Part shown: one piece after another, positions 1 to 7,601 of the stretch
Numbering within the stretch: the stretch's first letter is position 1
Layout: each line of letters starts with the position of its first letter
Source: Serratia marcescens
GTDB taxonomy: Bacteria > Pseudomonadota > Gammaproteobacteria > Enterobacterales > Enterobacteriaceae
Direction: 5' to 3'
NCBI RefSeq assembly: GCF_006715005.1
Contig: NZ_VFMJ01000001.1
Span: 992,001 to 1,056,000, forward strand
Length of the DNA stretch: 64,000 nt
Program-made: the position numbers and the translations under genes
Notes under the pieces: generated by a model
The model's input: only the letters and a program-made list of their open reading frames with translations
Told to the model about the DNA's origin: nothing
The model's database searches: none

Positions 1-279
1 GGGCTGGAAGTCCGACTCCGCCGCCACGTTGTCAAACGGGCGCACCAGCTGCTTTTCATGAAACACGTCGAACCAGCCCTTGGGCAAATTCAGCCTGGCC
101 TCGATCCGCCTGGCCAGATTGTCGCCAAGATTGCGGGAGGATTTTTCCCCGATGATTTGGCTCAGCGTTGGCGCGGAAGACTCAACCAGCGTGGCGAACT
201 CATTCTGGTTGACGCCTTGCCGGGCGTAGCGGGCCATCAATTCGCGCAGATTGTTGCGCCTGATTTCTTTAGTTTCCAT
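1..279 (-). CDS. XRE-family helix-turn-helix regulator (partial, C-terminus outside window)
   Basis: The first 93 codons of a gene read leftward off the window edge, starting at ATG 279-277. Residues 10-70 form a lambda Cro/CI-type helix-turn-helix: NEFATLVESSAPTLSQIIG fits helices 2-3, and the stretch after it (NLARRIEARLNLPKGWFDV) is typical of phage-type repressors and their chromosomal relatives. The C-terminal half, which would show whether this is an S24 peptidase-type repressor, is outside the window. The gene is divergent from the amidase at 456, and the spacer holds TTTAGC inverted repeats that could be its operator. The role as a repressor is inferred from the fold and position. Confidence 0.8.
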   Translation of the reverse strand, partial: METKEIRRNNLRELMARYARQGVNQNEFATLVESSAPTLSQIIGEKSSRNLGDNLARRIEARLNLPKGWFDVFHEKQLVRPFDNVAAESDFQP

Positions 280-297
280 CGTGCAATGATCGCACTC

Positions 298-363
298 TTT
301 AGCAAAAAGGTAAATAACGATTTTGCTAAAAAACACTTGCGCATGATTTAGCAATTAGCTAAA
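298..363. promoter_or_regulatory. Candidate operator cluster between XRE gene and amidase
   Basis: A perfect 10-bp inverted repeat (TTTAGCAAAA at 298-307, TTTTGCTAAA at 321-330) is followed by TTTAGC (347-352) and GCTAAA (358-363) around a 5-bp centre. Four copies of the same half-site thus lie in the divergent intergenic space. This arrangement is usual for XRE/CI-type autoregulators. Binding by the neighbouring protein is inference. Confidence 0.5.
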
Positions 364-455
364 ACAAAAAGGGTGAGCCAAGGGTTCACCTGTGCGGGGC
401 GGCCTGTCATGATGAGGGGCCGCTCAGTGAAATCAAACGAGAGAGGGACTTTACG

Positions 456-1223
456 ATGTACAAGATTGATTACAATAGCTACCGATCGGTCGCCAGCTTC
501 GGCCACCGCGTGCGTTTTCTGGTGCTGCACTACACGGCACAAAACTTCGCCGACTCGGTGAAGTCGTTGACCGGAAAATCGGTCAGCGCGCACTATCTGG
601 TGCCGGATCCGACCGAGGCCACCTATCAGGCCGCCGGCTTCAGCGGCGTGCGCATTTTCAACCTGGTGGACGAGAACGAGCGCGCCTGGCATGCCGGCAC
701 CAGCCAATGGGGCACCCGCAGCAATATCAACGACACCTCGATCGGCATCGAGATCGTTAACCTGGCGAGCGGTGACGGTGAAAACATCACCTTCCCGCCG
801 TTCAATCCGCAGCAGATCGAGGCGGTCACCCAGCTGGCGCAGAATATCCTGCAGCGTTATCCGGACATCTCGCCGGTGAACGTGGTGGCGCACTCCGACA
901 TTGCGCCGGGCCGCAAGAGCGATCCGGGCCCGCAGTTCCCGTGGCAGCAGCTGTATCAGGCCGGCGTCGGCGCCTGGTATGACGAAACGACCAAGCAGCA
1001 GCGCCAGCAGGAATACTGCAGCCAGGGTCTGCCGGCGCAGGCCGAGCTGCTGAAGCTGTTCGCCCAATACGGCTACGACACCTCGGCGGCGAACACCGCA
1101 GAGGGCTATCGCCAACTGGTGCGCGCGTTCCAGCTGCACTTCCGTCAGCAGAAGTATGACGGCGTGATGGATGTCGAAACCGCCGCCGTTCTGCGCGCGC
1201 TGGTCGACAAGTACGCCGCCTGA
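456..1223 (+). CDS. N-acetylmuramoyl-L-alanine amidase, AmpDh3/AmiD-like
   Basis: A 255-residue zinc amidase that would cut the bond between MurNAc and the stem peptide L-Ala. An Amidase_2 domain (about residues 15-165) is followed by a C-terminal PG_binding_1 domain (about 185-250). Zinc ligands by family alignment are H25 (LHYTA), H146 and D156 (HSDIAPGRKSDPG), with E99 as the likely catalytic acid. By memory the sequence is closest to Pseudomonas AmpDh3 and E. coli AmiD. Unlike AmiD it has no lipoprotein signal: the protein begins MYKIDYNSY. It is therefore cytosolic, or delivered by another route. It is a single gene with its own terminator, divergent from the XRE regulator. The RBS is GAGAGGGAC upstream of ATG 456. 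Confidence 0.9.
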   Translation: MYKIDYNSYRSVASFGHRVRFLVLHYTAQNFADSVKSLTGKSVSAHYLVPDPTEATYQAAGFSGVRIFNLVDENERAWHAGTSQWGTRSNINDTSIGIEIVNLASGDGENITFPPFNPQQIEAVTQLAQNILQRYPDISPVNVVAHSDIAPGRKSDPGPQFPWQQLYQAGVGAWYDETTKQQRQQEYCSQGLPAQAELLKLFAQYGYDTSAANTAEGYRQLVRAFQLHFRQQKYDGVMDVETAAVLRALVDKYAA

Positions 1224-1231
1224 GCCTGACC

Positions 1232-1260
1232 GCGAATGGGGGACGCCTCATTCGCCTTTT
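1232..1260 (+). terminator. Rho-independent terminator after amidase gene
   Basis: The stem GCGAATG (1232-1238) pairs with CATTCGC (1249-1255) and is followed by CTTTTCC. It lies 9 nt after the amidase stop codon. Confidence 0.6.
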
Positions 1261-1317
1261 CCTTGCCGGGCTTCCTCCGCTAAAATGGCGGCCTGGATGG
1301 TCTTTATCGGAGGCATC

Positions 1318-2385
1318 GTGCGCCTCGATCGAAAAATCTCTTCCCTTGAATTGCTGACCTATCGCCACTATCGCATCGTTCACGGCGTGCGTATTGGGCT
1401 GGCGTTTATTCTGACCTTTCTGCTGATCCGCTTGCTGGCGGTGCCCGAAGGCACCTGGCCGCTGATCACCCTGGTGGTGGTGATGGGGCCGATCTCGTTT
1501 TGGGGCAACGTGCTGCAGCGGGCGCTGCAACGCATTGCCGGCACGGTTTTCGGCGCCGCGTCCGGCCTGATTGCCCTGTATCTGGAGCTCTATTCGCTGC
1601 CGTTGATGTTGGTCTGGTGCGGCGTGGTAATGTTCGTCTGCGGCTACCTGACGCTCGGCAAACGGCCGTATATGGCGCTGCTGGTGGGGATCACGCTGGC
1701 GGTGGTGTGCGGCGCGGGCGCCGGTGACATGCATACCGCGCTGTGGCGCAGCGGCGACGTGATCTTCGGCTCGTTGCTGGCGCTGCTGTTCACCAGCATC
1801 TACCCACAGCGCGCCTATATTCTGTGGCGCATGCACATGGCGGACTGCCTGCAAACCGCCGCCCGCCTCTACGGCGCCTATTTTTCGCCGAACGTCATTG
1901 AGCGGCCGCGGCTGGAGCCGCAGCTCAAGGATCTGTTGAATCAGGTGGTGAAGCTGCGCAGCCTGATCGTGCCCGCCAGCAAGGAAACCCGCATTCCCAA
2001 AGCGGTGTTCGAAGCGGTGCAAACCCTCAGCCGCAATCTGGTGTGTACGCTGGAGCTGATGGCCGACGCCTACTGGGCCTCGCGCGAAACGCACTTCATC
2101 ATGTTGAACGCCCGCACGCTGCGCAGTACCCAGCTGCTGACGCTGAGCTCGCTGGAATCGCTGGCGGTGCTGATGCGCGAAGGGCCGCAGGCGCAGCGGC
2201 AGGCGGCGGCGGGGCAGCTGGTGGAGATCGCCGGCGAGCTGAAAACGCTGATGCAGGAGGTGAGCCTCGGCCAGCACGGCGAAGCGCCGATTTACGGCTA
2301 TGTCTGGCTCAGCATGGAGCTGGCGCAACAGCTGGAGGAGTTGGGGGATTTGCTCCAGGTGTGCACCGCCGCCGGGCGTGAATAA
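1318..2385 (+). CDS. yeeA: YeeA-like FUSC-family inner membrane protein
   Basis: A 355-residue FUSC/aromatic-acid-exporter-type membrane protein, close in length and sequence to E. coli YeeA (about 350 aa). Hydrophobic segments cover roughly residues 20-145, including the conserved stretch ITLVVVMGPISFWGN, and a soluble helical C-terminal half follows (about 150-355). The GTG start at 1318 is chosen because GGAGG (1309-1313) lies just upstream and the N-terminus then matches YeeA; an in-frame ATG at 1297 is the alternative. The gene precedes yeeX, as in E. coli. Transport substrate is unknown; FUSC relatives export aromatic acids. Confidence 0.87.
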   Translation: MRLDRKISSLELLTYRHYRIVHGVRIGLAFILTFLLIRLLAVPEGTWPLITLVVVMGPISFWGNVLQRALQRIAGTVFGAASGLIALYLELYSLPLMLVWCGVVMFVCGYLTLGKRPYMALLVGITLAVVCGAGAGDMHTALWRSGDVIFGSLLALLFTSIYPQRAYILWRMHMADCLQTAARLYGAYFSPNVIERPRLEPQLKDLLNQVVKLRSLIVPASKETRIPKAVFEAVQTLSRNLVCTLELMADAYWASRETHFIMLNARTLRSTQLLTLSSLESLAVLMREGPQAQRQAAAGQLVEIAGELKTLMQEVSLGQHGEAPIYGYVWLSMELAQQLEELGDLLQVCTAAGRE

Positions 2386-2530
2386 GGGGTCAGATCATGA
2401 AGGCGGCGCTTTGGGTTTTGGCCGCCGGGGCAAAGTGGGTAAGATAAGGCAATCACTGTTGTGCCGGACCGCCACAAACCTGTATCTTGGTGCCATGTGG
2501 CCGTAAGCAAATGAATCTGTGTATTACTAA

Positions 2531-2863
<333 letters not shown>

Positions 2864-2873
2864 CCCGCTTTAT

Positions 2874-2905
2874 CGGGCCGGGCGTCCTGCCTGGCCCGTC
2901 TCCTT
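2874..2905 (+). terminator. Terminator-like hairpin after yeeX
   Basis: CGGGCC (2874-2879) pairs with GGCCCG (2893-2898), followed by a weak pyrimidine tail (TCTCCTT), 11 nt after the yeeX stop codon. Confidence 0.5.
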
Positions 2906-3021
2906 ATCCCGCCTGATTTCCCGTTCTTGCTGACACTGCCGTTTCCGTTGGGGCGTTCCCCGGCGGCCGAAGGCGCCTCCCCATCCTGCCCGGTCTGCAG
3001 GTGACCGCCGGGGTACGCTTG

Positions 3022-3810
3022 TTACTGCTCCGCGCCGTACATGTCGAAGTCGAAATACCTGTCGTTGATTTTCTTGTAAGTGCCGTTGGCACGGATCGCC
3101 TGCAGCGCGTCGTTGAAGGCGTTAAGCAGCGCGGTATCCTCTTTGCGCACCCCGATACCGTCGCCGACGCCGAAGTATTTGCTGTCGGTCAGTTCGGCGC
3201 CGATAAAGGCAAAGTCTTTGCCGCCGGGCGTTTTGAAAAACTCGCTGGCGCTGACGCTGGCCAGCAGCGACGCATCCAGCCGGCCGTTGGCCAAATCCTC
3301 ATTCACTTCCTGCTGGCTTTGGTAGGCGACCACGTTAACGCCGGCCGGGCGCCACAGCGCGTTGGCGTAGGCCTCCTGGCTGGAGCCTTGCTGCACGCCG
3401 ACCGATTTGCCCTTCAGCGAGGCGGCGGTCGGTTGCAGGCTGCTGCCCTTATGCGCCACCAGCCGCGCCGGGGCGTTGGAGACCTTGCTGGAGAAAGCGA
3501 TCTGCTGCCGGCGCTGCGGCGTGATGGTCATCGACGAGGCGATGGCGTCGAACTTCTTCGCCTGTAGGCCGGGGATCATGCCGTCCCAACTGCTTTCCAC
3601 CCACACGCATTTGGCCTGCATCTGGTCGCACAGCGCCTGGGCGATATCGACGCCGAAGCCGGTCAGCTTGCCCTGCGGGTTTTTATACTCCAGCGGCGGA
3701 AAGGTGGGATCGATGCCCAGCTTGATCATTTTGCCGCTAAATTCACCGCTCAGCGCGGGAAAACTCGCGGCCAGCGGCAGCAACAACAACAGCCCTTTGA
3801 TGGTTTTCAT
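3022..3810 (-). CDS. Periplasmic amino-acid binding protein (SBP family 3, ArgT/HisJ-like)
   Basis: A 262-residue solute-binding protein. The signal peptide MKTIKGLLLLLPLAASFPALS is followed by the family-3 fold: the first lobe begins KMIKLGIDPTFPPLEYKNP, and the motifs GFGVDIAQALCDQM and WDGMIPGLQAKKFDAIASSM are those of the ArgT/HisJ/GlnH group. The conserved Asp/Arg ligand region for an alpha-amino acid head group is present. No permease or ATPase gene is nearby, so this is an orphan binding protein that must share a transporter encoded elsewhere. It lies 22 bp downstream of the M20 hydrolase gene on the same strand. The pair may take up and hydrolyse N-acylated amino acids, which is inference. 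Confidence 0.88.
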   Translation of the reverse strand: MKTIKGLLLLLPLAASFPALSGEFSGKMIKLGIDPTFPPLEYKNPQGKLTGFGVDIAQALCDQMQAKCVWVESSWDGMIPGLQAKKFDAIASSMTITPQRRQQIAFSSKVSNAPARLVAHKGSSLQPTAASLKGKSVGVQQGSSQEAYANALWRPAGVNVVAYQSQQEVNEDLANGRLDASLLASVSASEFFKTPGGKDFAFIGAELTDSKYFGVGDGIGVRKEDTALLNAFNDALQAIRANGTYKKINDRYFDFDMYGAEQ

Positions 3811-3832
3811 GTCATTTCCTCAGCGTTGGCGA

Positions 3833-5020
3833 TTAAACCGCGGGGCGAGCCAAAAAACGCTCGACCAATTTGACCCAGTAGGTGGCGCCCAGCGACAGAC
3901 TGTCGTCATTGAAGTCATAACCGGGGTTGTGCAGGGAATTGCCCGGCGTAGCGGGGCCGTTGCCGATCGAGATGTAGCTGCCCGGGCACTTTTCCAGCAT
4001 AAAGGCGAAATCTTCGCTGGCGGTAAACGGCCGCAGCGTGGGGATAACCCGGCTCTCTCCGGCCCATTCCAGGGCTACGGCGCGCGCCAGCTCGGTTTCT
4101 GCCGGGTGGTTCACCAGCACCGGGTAGCCGTGCTGATAGTCGATCTCCGCGCGGGCGCCGAAGCTGGCGGCCTGAGCCGTGACCAGCTCGGTAATGCGCT
4201 GCTCCAGCCGCTCACGCACAGCCGCCGTCAGCGCGCGCACGCTGAGCGTCAGGGTGGCGGTCGCTGGGATCACGTTGGCGGCCTGGCCGGCCTGCATCGC
4301 CCCCACGGTGACGATCGCCGTTTCCTGCGGATCGATATTGCGCGCCACGATGGTTTGCAGGCTCATGACGATGGCCGCGCAGGCCACCACCGGATCGACG
4401 GTGCTCTGCGGCACCGCGCCGTGGCCGCCGTGGCCGTGCAGGGTGATGTGTACCGTATCGGCCGAGCACATAAAGGGGCCGCTGGCGAAGCCCAGGTGGC
4501 CGGTAGGGAAACCGGGCACGTTGTGCATGGCGAACACCGCATCGCAGGGGAAGCGCTCAAACAGGCCGTCTTCGATCATCACTCTGCCGCCGCCGCCGCC
4601 GCCGCCTTCTTCCGCTGGCTGAAAGATCAGGTGCAGGGTGCCGCTGAAGTTCGGCTGCCGCGCCAGATAGCGCGCCGCCGCCAACAGCATGGCGGTGTGC
4701 CCGTCGTGGCCGCAGGCGTGCATCACCCCGGCATGGGTGCTGGCGTGCGGCAAGCCGGTTGTTTCGGCAATCGGTAGGGCGTCCATGTCGGCGCGAATGC
4801 CGAGCGATTTTCCCGGCCCACGTTGCAATGTAGCGACAACACCGGTTTGTCCTACGCCGCGCGTGACGCGGTAACCCCATTCCTCCAGCCGCCGCGCCAC
4901 CAGATCCGAGGTGGCGAACTCTTGGAAGCCCAATTCCGGATGGGCGTGAAGGTGGCGGCGAAGGGCGACCATCTCATCATGAACGGCGGCGATATCAGGC
5001 AGTACCAGTGAATGCATCAT
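3833..5020 (-). CDS. M20-family metal-dependent amidohydrolase/aminoacylase (HipO/AbgB-like)
   Basis: A 395-residue M20D peptidase. Metal-site motifs are in the usual order: ADMDALP, then HACGHDGHTAML, then AEEG followed by a run of seven glycines, then MHNVPGFPTG, with TASEDFAFM near the C-terminus. The dimerisation domain falls around residues 190-310. The family hydrolyses N-acyl amino acids (hippurate, indole-acetyl conjugates, N-acetyl-diaminopimelate-like substrates); the substrate here is not evident. The start at 5020 has GGAG six bases upstream; the next codon is also ATG. It is divergent from the LysR gene at 5159, which probably controls it and the binding protein. The glycine run is encoded by seven tandem triplets (4586-4606). 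Confidence 0.9.
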   Translation of the reverse strand: MMHSLVLPDIAAVHDEMVALRRHLHAHPELGFQEFATSDLVARRLEEWGYRVTRGVGQTGVVATLQRGPGKSLGIRADMDALPIAETTGLPHASTHAGVMHACGHDGHTAMLLAAARYLARQPNFSGTLHLIFQPAEEGGGGGGGRVMIEDGLFERFPCDAVFAMHNVPGFPTGHLGFASGPFMCSADTVHITLHGHGGHGAVPQSTVDPVVACAAIVMSLQTIVARNIDPQETAIVTVGAMQAGQAANVIPATATLTLSVRALTAAVRERLEQRITELVTAQAASFGARAEIDYQHGYPVLVNHPAETELARAVALEWAGESRVIPTLRPFTASEDFAFMLEKCPGSYISIGNGPATPGNSLHNPGYDFNDDSLSLGATYWVKLVERFLARPAV

Positions 5021-5128
5021 CACGATCTCCGGCAAAGGGCCCCGGCTAACGGGCACGGAACGGGGCAGAGGGGTAGGCATCGAGACTAGCAAACTCCGTT
5101 TTTGCCGGGTAGCCGCCGTTCGGTTATG

Positions 5129-5149
5129 CTGACAACCGATGATTGTCAG
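5129..5149. promoter_or_regulatory. Inverted repeat at the LysR/M20 divergent junction
   Basis: CTGACAA (5129-5135) and TTGTCAG (5143-5149) are perfect 7-bp arms around a 7-bp centre. The repeat overlaps the ribosome binding site of the LysR gene and lies about 110 bp upstream of the M20 start. A LysR-type autoregulatory site is a reasonable reading. Confidence 0.45.
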
Positions 5150-5158
5150 GAGGTGAAC

Positions 5159-6112
5159 ATGAAACTGCACCAACTGCAGGCGCTGGTGGCCAGCGCCGAC
5201 AGCGGCAGCATTCGCGCGGCGGCGCGGCATCTGGGGCTGTCGCAGGCGGCGGTGACCCGCGCGCTGCGCGAACTGGAGCAGGAGCAGGCGCTGCCGCTGC
5301 TGATCCGCACCCCGACCGGGCTGGGCTTTACCCCCTACGGCAAAACCCTGTTGGCGCACGCCCGGCTGGTGTTGAACCAGCTGGAGCAGGCGCAGGGCGA
5401 AATGGCGGCGCTGCGCGGGCGAACGGCGGATCTGGTCAAGGCGGCGATCACCCCGTGGCTGATGTTGACGGTGCTGCCGCCGGCGGTGATAGCGTTTCGC
5501 AGCAAGGTGCCGGCGGTGCGGCTGGAACTGTCTGAAAGCCTGATGGCCAATGCCCAGTCGCAGCTGCGCGAGGGCACAATGGACTTTGCCATTACGCCGC
5601 TGCCGGCGTCGTCGGCGCCGCAGGAGTTCCACTGCGAGCCGCTGCTGGAGTATGAAACGGCGTACATGGTGCGGCGCGGCCACCCGCTGGCGCACAGCAC
5701 CTCGCTGCATCAGCTGCTGGAGCAGGATTGGGTGATGAGCTATACCCAGGAAAGTTTCGATGCGCTGCTCGACGAGGTGTTCCACCGCCACGGCGCGTGC
5801 CTGCCGCGCCAGCGCATTATCCAGGCGCATTCGTTCGGCATGCTGCAGGCGCTGGTGGAGTCCGCCGAGATGTGCACCTGGTGCCCGCGGCCGATCGCCG
5901 CGCTGCCGCAGTTCGCCTCCCGCGTGCAGCCGCTGGCGCTGCGGGAGGGTTGCCAACCGGCGCAGCTGAATATCGTCACCCGGCGCAACAGCATTCTGAG
6001 CGCCGCCGCCCATACGTTTATCGATACGCTGGTGCGCACCCTGCGCCAGCAGGTGCGATCGTCGCGGCCGGAAGATCGTCAGATCTACGATCGCGTGAGG
6101 CTGCTGATTTAG
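5159..6112 (+). CDS. LysR-family transcriptional regulator
   Basis: A 317-residue LysR-type regulator. The winged helix-turn-helix covers residues 1-60 (LQALVASADSGSIRAAARHLGLSQ..VTRALRELEQ) and the effector-binding domain residues 90-300. The start at 5159 is set by AGGAGG at 5148-5153, five bases upstream; upstream in-frame codons do not look coding. It is divergent from the M20 hydrolase and binding-protein genes, the classic arrangement for a LysR regulator and its target. The effector is unknown. A nested hairpin terminator follows the stop codon directly. Confidence 0.9.
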   Translation: MKLHQLQALVASADSGSIRAAARHLGLSQAAVTRALRELEQEQALPLLIRTPTGLGFTPYGKTLLAHARLVLNQLEQAQGEMAALRGRTADLVKAAITPWLMLTVLPPAVIAFRSKVPAVRLELSESLMANAQSQLREGTMDFAITPLPASSAPQEFHCEPLLEYETAYMVRRGHPLAHSTSLHQLLEQDWVMSYTQESFDALLDEVFHRHGACLPRQRIIQAHSFGMLQALVESAEMCTWCPRPIAALPQFASRVQPLALREGCQPAQLNIVTRRNSILSAAAHTFIDTLVRTLRQQVRSSRPEDRQIYDRVRLLI

Positions 6113-6175
6113 CGGATCCCCCCGGATCGCCGATCCCGTAAATGGGATCGCGATCCGCATTTGTAGCATTTTTAG
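6112..6175 (+). terminator. Nested hairpin terminator after LysR gene
   Basis: The outer arms GCGGATC (6112-6118) and GATCCGC (6152-6158) enclose an inner stem CGATCCC (6131-6137)/GGGATCG (6144-6150). A T-rich tail follows (ATTTGTAGCATTTTT). Confidence 0.6.
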
Positions 6176-6242
6176 CCGCAATGTTAACGAACTGTGATTT
6201 TGCTCAAATAATTATTTTTGCAGCTTTGGTTATATGTCGCTC

Positions 6243-6357
6243 TATGTTCACGTTGTCATTTTGAGTTTTCCTGGGTGTTTAATGGTTAATTTATTGAAAT
6301 GTATCATTTTATAACGCTGGTTGTTTTTTATTAGACAAAAATGACAACGTCAACATT
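6243..6357. promoter_or_regulatory. Two LacI-type operators in inverted orientation around the polyol-operon promoter
   Basis: Two related 18-mers occur at 6243-6260 (TATGTTCACGTTGTCATT) and, in reverse, at 6340-6357 (AATGACAACGTCAACATT). They are near-identical inverted copies. Each is partly self-symmetric around a central CG (AATG...ACGT...CATT in the second), the style of LacI-family sites. Their centres are 97 bp apart, close to a whole number of helical turns, as expected for a repression loop. The AT-rich DNA between them should hold the promoter. The LacI-family gene at the operon end is the natural candidate repressor. Confidence 0.65.
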
Positions 6358-6397
6358 AAGAGAATTCAAGCGTTTAACGAGTGTATTGGAGGAAGAG

Positions 6398-7465
6398 ATG
6401 AGCCAGTTGCCGGAAAAAATGCGCGCGGTCGTTTGCCATGGCCCGCAGGATTATCGTTTCGAACAGGTGCCCACGCCGCTGCCGAAGGCACGCGAGCTGG
6501 TGATCAAGGTGGAAGGCTGCGGCATCTGCGCCGGCGACTGCAAATGCAAGAACGGCGCGCAGATGTTTTGGGGGGAGAACCCGTGGGTCAAACCGCCGGT
6601 GGTGCCGGGGCATGAGTTCTACGGCCGCATCGCCGCGCTGGGCGAGGGCGCGGAAGGCAAATACCGGCTCGGCGAGCGGGTGATCGCCGAGCAGATCGTG
6701 CCGTGCTGGGAGTGCCGCTACTGCAAATCCGGCAGCTACTGGATGTGTGAGACGCATAACATTTACGGCTTCCAGAAAGACGTGGCGGAGGGCGGCATGG
6801 CGGAGTACATGCGTTTTTCCGAGAACGCCATCGTGCACAAGATCCCGGAAAGCCTGAGCCATGAAGACGCGGTATTGATTGAGCCGATGGCCTGCGCCAT
6901 TCACACCGTGGCGCGCGGCGACATCCAGCTGGACGACGTGGTGGTGTTGGCCGGCGCCGGGCCGCTGGGGCTGTGCATGGTGCAGGTGGCGCGCCTGAAA
7001 ACGCCGAAGAAACTGATCGTGATCGACGCGATCGACGAGCGGCTGGCGCTGGCGAAGGAATTTGGCGCCGACGTGGTGATCAACCCGCTGAAGGAAGACG
7101 CCGACCAGATCGTCAAATCGCTGACCGGCGGCTACGGCTGCGACGTGTACATCGAGGCCACCGGCGCGCCGATCGGCGTCACCCAGGGGCTGCAGATGAT
7201 CCGCAAGCTGGGCCGCTTCGTGGAGTTCAGCGTGTTCGGCAAGGAAACCACCGTCGATTGGTCCATCATCGGCGATCGCAAGGAGCTGGACATTCGCGGC
7301 GCGCACCTGGCGCCCTACAGCTATGAAATCGCCATCGATCTGTTCGAACGCGGGCTGGTGACTTCCAACGGCGTGGTCACCCACAGCTATTCATTGAACG
7401 ACTGGGACGAAGCCTTCGCCCTGGCGGACTCGACCGACTCCATCAAGGTGATCCTGGTTCCCTGA
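6398..7465 (+). CDS. Zinc-dependent polyol dehydrogenase (MDR family)
   Basis: A 355-residue medium-chain dehydrogenase. The catalytic-zinc region is around GCGICAGDCK (about residue 40) with GHEF, followed by a structural-zinc cluster of four cysteines in VPCWECRYCKSGSYWMC. The Rossmann motif AGAGPLGLCMV lies near residue 185. It resembles sorbitol/threitol-type dehydrogenases, including enzymes annotated erythritol/L-threitol dehydrogenase. As first gene of an operon with an L-xylulose-type kinase and 3- and 4-epimerases, it most simply oxidises a pentitol (xylitol or L-arabitol) to L-xylulose; this is inference. The start at 6398 has GGAGGA 4-9 bases upstream; the earlier ATG at 6341 lies inside an operator. 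Confidence 0.88.
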   Translation: MSQLPEKMRAVVCHGPQDYRFEQVPTPLPKARELVIKVEGCGICAGDCKCKNGAQMFWGENPWVKPPVVPGHEFYGRIAALGEGAEGKYRLGERVIAEQIVPCWECRYCKSGSYWMCETHNIYGFQKDVAEGGMAEYMRFSENAIVHKIPESLSHEDAVLIEPMACAIHTVARGDIQLDDVVVLAGAGPLGLCMVQVARLKTPKKLIVIDAIDERLALAKEFGADVVINPLKEDADQIVKSLTGGYGCDVYIEATGAPIGVTQGLQMIRKLGRFVEFSVFGKETTVDWSIIGDRKELDIRGAHLAPYSYEIAIDLFERGLVTSNGVVTHSYSLNDWDEAFALADSTDSIKVILVP

Positions 7466-7601
7466 CCCTCCCGCCGTACCGCTGTTGCAGTCACGACCGC
7501 CGGCCCATCCGCAACGGGGGGGCCGCCCGGTCGGCCAAACGTAAAGACATGCTGTTGCTCTGATAACCACAACAAGAAGCTTCCCTACAGGAGAATTGGC
7601 T

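Noticed and set aside
826..2328. 500-codon minus-strand ORF opposite yeeA and the amidase end
   Set aside because: It is the antisense of high-GC coding DNA, with Arg/His/Gln-rich low-complexity translation and no recognisable domain.
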